A DNA stretch of 17,317 nt from Bacillota bacterium (GTDB lineage Bacteria; Bacillota; Desulfitobacteriia; Desulfitobacteriales; JAJXUE01). The notes beneath the pieces were generated by a model, which worked only from the letters and a program-made list of their open reading frames with translations, was not told the origin of the DNA and ran no database searches. This document shows, piece by piece, positions 15,037 to 17,317 of the stretch (the first letter of the stretch is position 1; each line of letters begins with the position of its first letter). Where the stretch lies: assembly GCA_021786555.1 (NCBI GenBank), contig JAJYNB010000119.1, forward strand, positions 1 to 17,317. The letters run 5' to 3'. The translations under genes were made by a program, and so were the position numbers.

Positions 15037-16599
15037 CTACTGGTTCAGCTGCCTCAACCTATAGCGCAGAATTTTACCGGAAGCGGTTTTCGGCAGTTCC
15101 TCCAAAAACTCAATCCAGCGCGGGAACTTATAGGGTGCTATCTTGTTTTTCACAAACTTCTTGATTTCCTCGGCCAGTTCCTCTGAAGGTGTGAAGCCCG
15201 GATTGAGCACCAGATAGGCCTTTGGTTTTTCCAGGTTGTCGCTGTCCACCGCGCCGATTACCGCACACTCAAATACGGCGGGATGCTCCATCAGGGTATA
15301 TTCTACCTCAATGGGGGAAACCCAGATGCCACCTGGTTTCAGCATGTCATCGTTTCTGCCTACATACCAGAAATAGCCGTCCGCATCTTTGTAATACTTA
15401 TCGCCCGTATTGATCCAGCCGCCAAAGAAAGTCTCCTTGTTCTTTTCGTGCTTGTTCCAATAGTAGGCGCAGATGCTGTCCCCGCGTACCATCAGGCTGC
15501 CGATTTCGTCCACTTCTGTTTCGTCCCCCTCCGGATCTACGATTTTGGCCTCGTAGCCTGGAACCGGTTTGCCGCTGGCCCCTGGCTTGATGTCCCCGGG
15601 CCGGTTGGCGATGAAAATGTGGGCAATTTCAGTGGAGCCGATGCCATCCAAAATGTGCAGGTTAAATTTCTTAAGCCAGGTTTCATACACGATTCTGGGC
15701 AGAGCTTCACCGGCTGAGACGCAGTAGCGGATAGAACTCATATCCACATCTGGGATGCTGTCCACCAGTTGGAGCATGCCGGCATAGGCGGTGGGAACAC
15801 CGAAAAACAGGGTGGGTTTGTGTTTCTTCACTGTCTGGAAGATTCCGGGCGGTTTCGGCTGCTCCGGCCACAGCACTGTAGTGGCGCCTACCCTGAATGG
15901 GAAATAGAGGGCATTGCCCAGGCCGTAGGCAAAGAACAGCTTTGCTATCGAAAACGTAATATCATCTTCCGTAATTTTAAGGACATTCTGGCCGTAAAGG
16001 TCGGCTGCCACCAGCATGTCGTGCTGCAGGTGCACGGCGCCTTTAGGGAAGCCTGTGGAGCCCGAACTATAGAGCCAGAAGGCTGCATCATCCTTGCTGG
16101 TGTCCGCTGCTTCCAGCTCGTCCGACGCGTCAGAGATGAGTTCCGCAAAGGACAGTTGGCCGGGACCCGCCTCACCTACAACTACCACATGTTTAAGGTA
16201 GCGCAGTTCAGAGCGGATCTCCTCGATAGCCGGCAGCAACCCCTCGCTGACCACGATGATTTTGGCCCGGCTGTCATTGAGCAGATAGACATAATCTTTG
16301 GGTTTCAGAATGGTATTGGTGGGAATGGGTACAGCCCCCATCTTGATGGCGCCAAAAAAGCAGTAGGCAAACTCCGGACAGTCATATAGCAGGAGCATGA
16401 CCCGGTTCTCTATCTCCAGGCCCAGCTGTTTGAAAACATTTCCCATCCTGTTGACATTGCGGGCGACTTCTGCATAAGTTATGGCCTGGTCCTGGTAGTA
16501 GATTGCTACCTTTTGGCCCCTGCCTTCCTGCAGGTTCTTATCAACCAATTCCACTGCCACATTGAGTTTGTCTGGATACTGCAAATTAATGTCACTCAA
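15037..16599 (-). CDS. Benzoate-CoA ligase family protein
   Basis: A 520-residue AMP-forming aryl-CoA ligase that would activate benzoate or a related ring acid. The P-loop YSSGSTGFPKG at 177-187, AKLFFAYGLGN at 219-229, DGIGSTEIAHIFI at 318-330, GWINTGDKY, GRNDDMLKPGGIWVSPIEVE and TASGK with catalytic K509 reproduce the benzoate-CoA ligase group, which is distinct from the PaaK type and the fatty-acid type. The length fits (about 520-530). The start is TTG at 16599, backed by AGGAG at 5-6 nt; no upstream ATG fits. A TATAAT box lies just upstream. It is the first gene of the high-GC block, consistent with pathway order. Substrates in this family include benzoate, hydroxybenzoates and cyclohexene or cyclohexane carboxylates. 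Confidence 0.93.
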   Translation of the reverse strand: MSDINLQYPDKLNVAVELVDKNLQEGRGQKVAIYYQDQAITYAEVARNVNRMGNVFKQLGLEIENRVMLLLYDCPEFAYCFFGAIKMGAVPIPTNTILKPKDYVYLLNDSRAKIIVVSEGLLPAIEEIRSELRYLKHVVVVGEAGPGQLSFAELISDASDELEAADTSKDDAAFWLYSSGSTGFPKGAVHLQHDMLVAADLYGQNVLKITEDDITFSIAKLFFAYGLGNALYFPFRVGATTVLWPEQPKPPGIFQTVKKHKPTLFFGVPTAYAGMLQLVDSIPDVDMSSIRYCVSAGEALPRIVYETWLKKFNLHILDGIGSTEIAHIFIANRPGDIKPGASGKPVPGYEAKIVDPEGDETEVDEIGSLMVRGDSICAYYWNKHEKNKETFFGGWINTGDKYYKDADGYFWYVGRNDDMLKPGGIWVSPIEVEYTLMEHPAVFECAVIGAVDSDNLEKPKAYLVLNPGFTPSEELAEEIKKFVKNKIAPYKFPRWIEFLEELPKTASGKILRYRLRQLNQ

Positions 16600-16623
16600 G
16601 GCTACTCCTGGTTTCTAAAACCT

Positions 16624-16629
16624 ATTATA
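16624..16629 (-). promoter_or_regulatory. Candidate -10 box of the benzoate-CoA ligase promoter
   Basis: TATAAT on the minus strand lies 24 nt before the TTG start, so transcription would begin about 18 nt upstream of the gene. No good -35 is seen at 16-18 nt spacing, suggesting activator dependence. A 13-bp palindrome (GGTTT/AAACC, 16610-16622) spans the expected start and could be an operator half. Confidence 0.5.
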
Positions 16630-16659
16630 ATCTCATAAAACATGGAAAAGTAGGTTTTT

Positions 16660-16680
16660 CTCTCGCCGACTAAACGAGAG
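16660..16680. repeat. Subterminal inverted repeat at the putative right end of the IS605-like element
   Basis: CTCTCG and CGAGAG form a 6-bp stem with a 9-nt loop, flanked by a T5 tract on one side. IS200/IS605 elements carry a subterminal hairpin at each end, so this may be the right-end hairpin, but the exact end cannot be fixed. It has no U-tract in the minus-strand sense. Confidence 0.35.
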
Positions 16681-16689
16681 GCAACATCA

Positions 16690-16862
16690 CAGGATTCAGT
16701 TGCTCAGCCACGGGCTTTCGCCCATGTTCCGGGTGCCCAGCACTGGGCGCCGGTCGAGACCGTTCTACCCGAAAGGGGGTGTTACCCACCGCCTAGGGTT
16801 ACCAATTGACAACAGCCTTTCACTACATGTACTGTCGCCAAACTTAATCCTAGTTTCTCGAA
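16690..16862 (-). ncRNA. Candidate omega-RNA-like structured RNA downstream of the TnpB-related gene
   Basis: Directly after the stop of the TnpB-related gene, about 170 nt contain a dense run of hairpins on the minus strand: GGGTAACACCC, CCC-UUUC-GGG region (16768-16777), CGGTC/GACCG (16751-16762), GCCCAG/CTGGGC (16735-16748) and GGGC-GAAA-GCCC (16712-16723, extendable to 7 bp). A structured RNA at the 3' end of tnpB genes that runs to the right end of the element and then into flanking guide sequence is the known omega-RNA arrangement. The position and structure here match; expression and exact ends are inferred. The 3' boundary may lie near the GAATCC at about 16693-16698. Confidence 0.45.
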
Positions 16863-17317
16863 CTAAGCAAGCTGTTTTCTTTGGTGCTGCCAGAAACTCA
16901 GGTTGTTCACATCCTTTCGTTTTAATATGGATTTCTTGATCATACTCCACTGCTGCCAATTGTTAAGCGTATCGAACTCATTCAGTCTCTTGCCGGAAAT
17001 TAATCTTAATAGGTGTTTCGGGACCTTCTCCAGTACAAACCCAAGACCCCTTCGCCCGATGACATAGCCTGCTGCCTCGTGATTAGAGATGCCGTATTGC
17101 TGCTGGTATTTCAAAATGCCAATTACAGAGGTGTAAGGCGATTTGACTTTGATTAAGGGAACACCTTCCCTGGTACAGGTTCTTTCCACCGCAGCTAGAA
17201 ATCTCGACCAGACAAAGCCATGGCTCAGGCGGTTAAACTTGGTTGTAACACTTTTGTCGTCCCTTAAAGCAAGGTTTTCCACCATCAACGCCCGGTTGTC
17301 GTCTTGGCTAGGTCTAC
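16863..17317 (-). CDS. TnpB-related protein (IS200/IS605 accessory family), 5' end cut by window
   Basis: The frame is open to the window edge, giving the last 150 residues; the TTG at 17288 is internal rather than the true start. The region begins DDNRALMVENLAL, which corresponds to the RuvC-II glutamate segment of TnpB. GVPLIKVKSPYTSVIGILKYQQQYGISNHEAAGYVIGRRGLGF is the hallmark of the TnpB-related accessory group. The CxxC zinc ribbon of TnpB is absent; only one Cys occurs in the visible part. Where TnpB has D-x-N-A-A-x-N-I (RuvC-III), this protein has NHEAAGYVI without the Asp. It may therefore be a nuclease with a rearranged site or a nuclease-dead RNA-guided binder. The family call is by memory of related sequences. 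It precedes a hairpin-rich region and the benzoate-CoA ligase gene in the same orientation. Confidence 0.85.
   Translation of the reverse strand, partial: RPSQDDNRALMVENLALRDDKSVTTKFNRLSHGFVWSRFLAAVERTCTREGVPLIKVKSPYTSVIGILKYQQQYGISNHEAAGYVIGRRGLGFVLEKVPKHLLRLISGKRLNEFDTLNNWQQWSMIKKSILKRKDVNNLSFWQHQRKQLA

Larger units (their letters stand above)
16660..17317 (-). mobile_element. Right-hand part of an IS200/IS605-group (IS1341-like) element
   Basis: A TnpB-related gene and a hairpin-rich 3' region mark the right side of an IS605-type element; the left side and any tnpA lie beyond the window. These elements have no terminal inverted repeats and make no target duplication, so the end is not visible directly. 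The end is placed loosely at the hairpin 16660-16680, only about 60 bp from the benzoate-CoA ligase start. Confidence 0.45.

Noticed and set aside
15769..16389. 206-codon plus-strand open frame antisense to the benzoate-CoA ligase
   Set aside because: Overlaps a strongly supported gene on the other strand and shows no family features.
16700..16939. 79-codon plus-strand open frame across the IS right end
   Set aside because: It runs antisense through the hairpin-rich region and into the TnpB-related gene, with no ribosome site or domain.

Overview
The window reads as a chromosomal segment of an anaerobic Gram-positive bacterium, probably a Firmicute of the Peptococcaceae type (Pelotomaculum/Desulfotomaculum-like). 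This is inferred from strong GGAGG-type ribosome sites, frequent GTG/TTG starts, a lipoprotein binding protein, and CoA-thioester genes typical of syntrophic or sulfate-reducing aromatic-acid degraders. No 16S rRNA or other marker is present, so the taxonomy is a guess. Every convincing gene lies on the minus strand, so transcription runs from high to low coordinates.

Region A (about 7990 down to 1, lower GC by eye): a TetR-family regulator (7402-7986) with a clear promoter and an 18-bp palindromic operator. It is followed by a second copy of the operator, a long non-coding leader, and an apparent operon livK-livH-livM-livG-livF, then a PaaK-type aryl-CoA ligase and a crotonase cut by the window edge. 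The likely logic is import of a carboxylate, probably aromatic, by a branched-chain-amino-acid-type ABC transporter, CoA activation and entry into beta-oxidation-like steps, with the TetR protein sensing an acyl- or aryl-CoA.

Region B (about 16630 down to 8116, clearly higher GC): benzoate-CoA-ligase-type enzyme, zinc alcohol dehydrogenase resembling 6-hydroxycyclohex-1-ene-1-carbonyl-CoA dehydrogenase, enoyl-CoA hydratase, metal-dependent amidohydrolase-2 family hydrolase, 3-hydroxyacyl-CoA dehydrogenase, acyl-CoA dehydrogenase and a fatty-acyl-CoA-type ligase, ending at a strong hairpin terminator (8116-8139). This is a near-complete set for activating and beta-oxidising a cyclic or aromatic acid. 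The ring reductase and ring-opening hydrolase are not in the window. Most gene junctions carry a stem-loop, and one carries a 7-bp tandem repeat.

Region C (16640-17317): the 3' part of a TnpB-related (IS200/IS605 accessory) gene that lacks a zinc ribbon and the usual third RuvC aspartate. It is followed by about 170 nt of dense hairpins that look like an omega-RNA/right-end region, ending just upstream of the benzoate-CoA ligase promoter.

The points most worth follow-up are the TnpB-related gene with its structured RNA next to a catabolic promoter, the paired TetR operators, and the amidohydrolase embedded in the CoA-thioester cluster.
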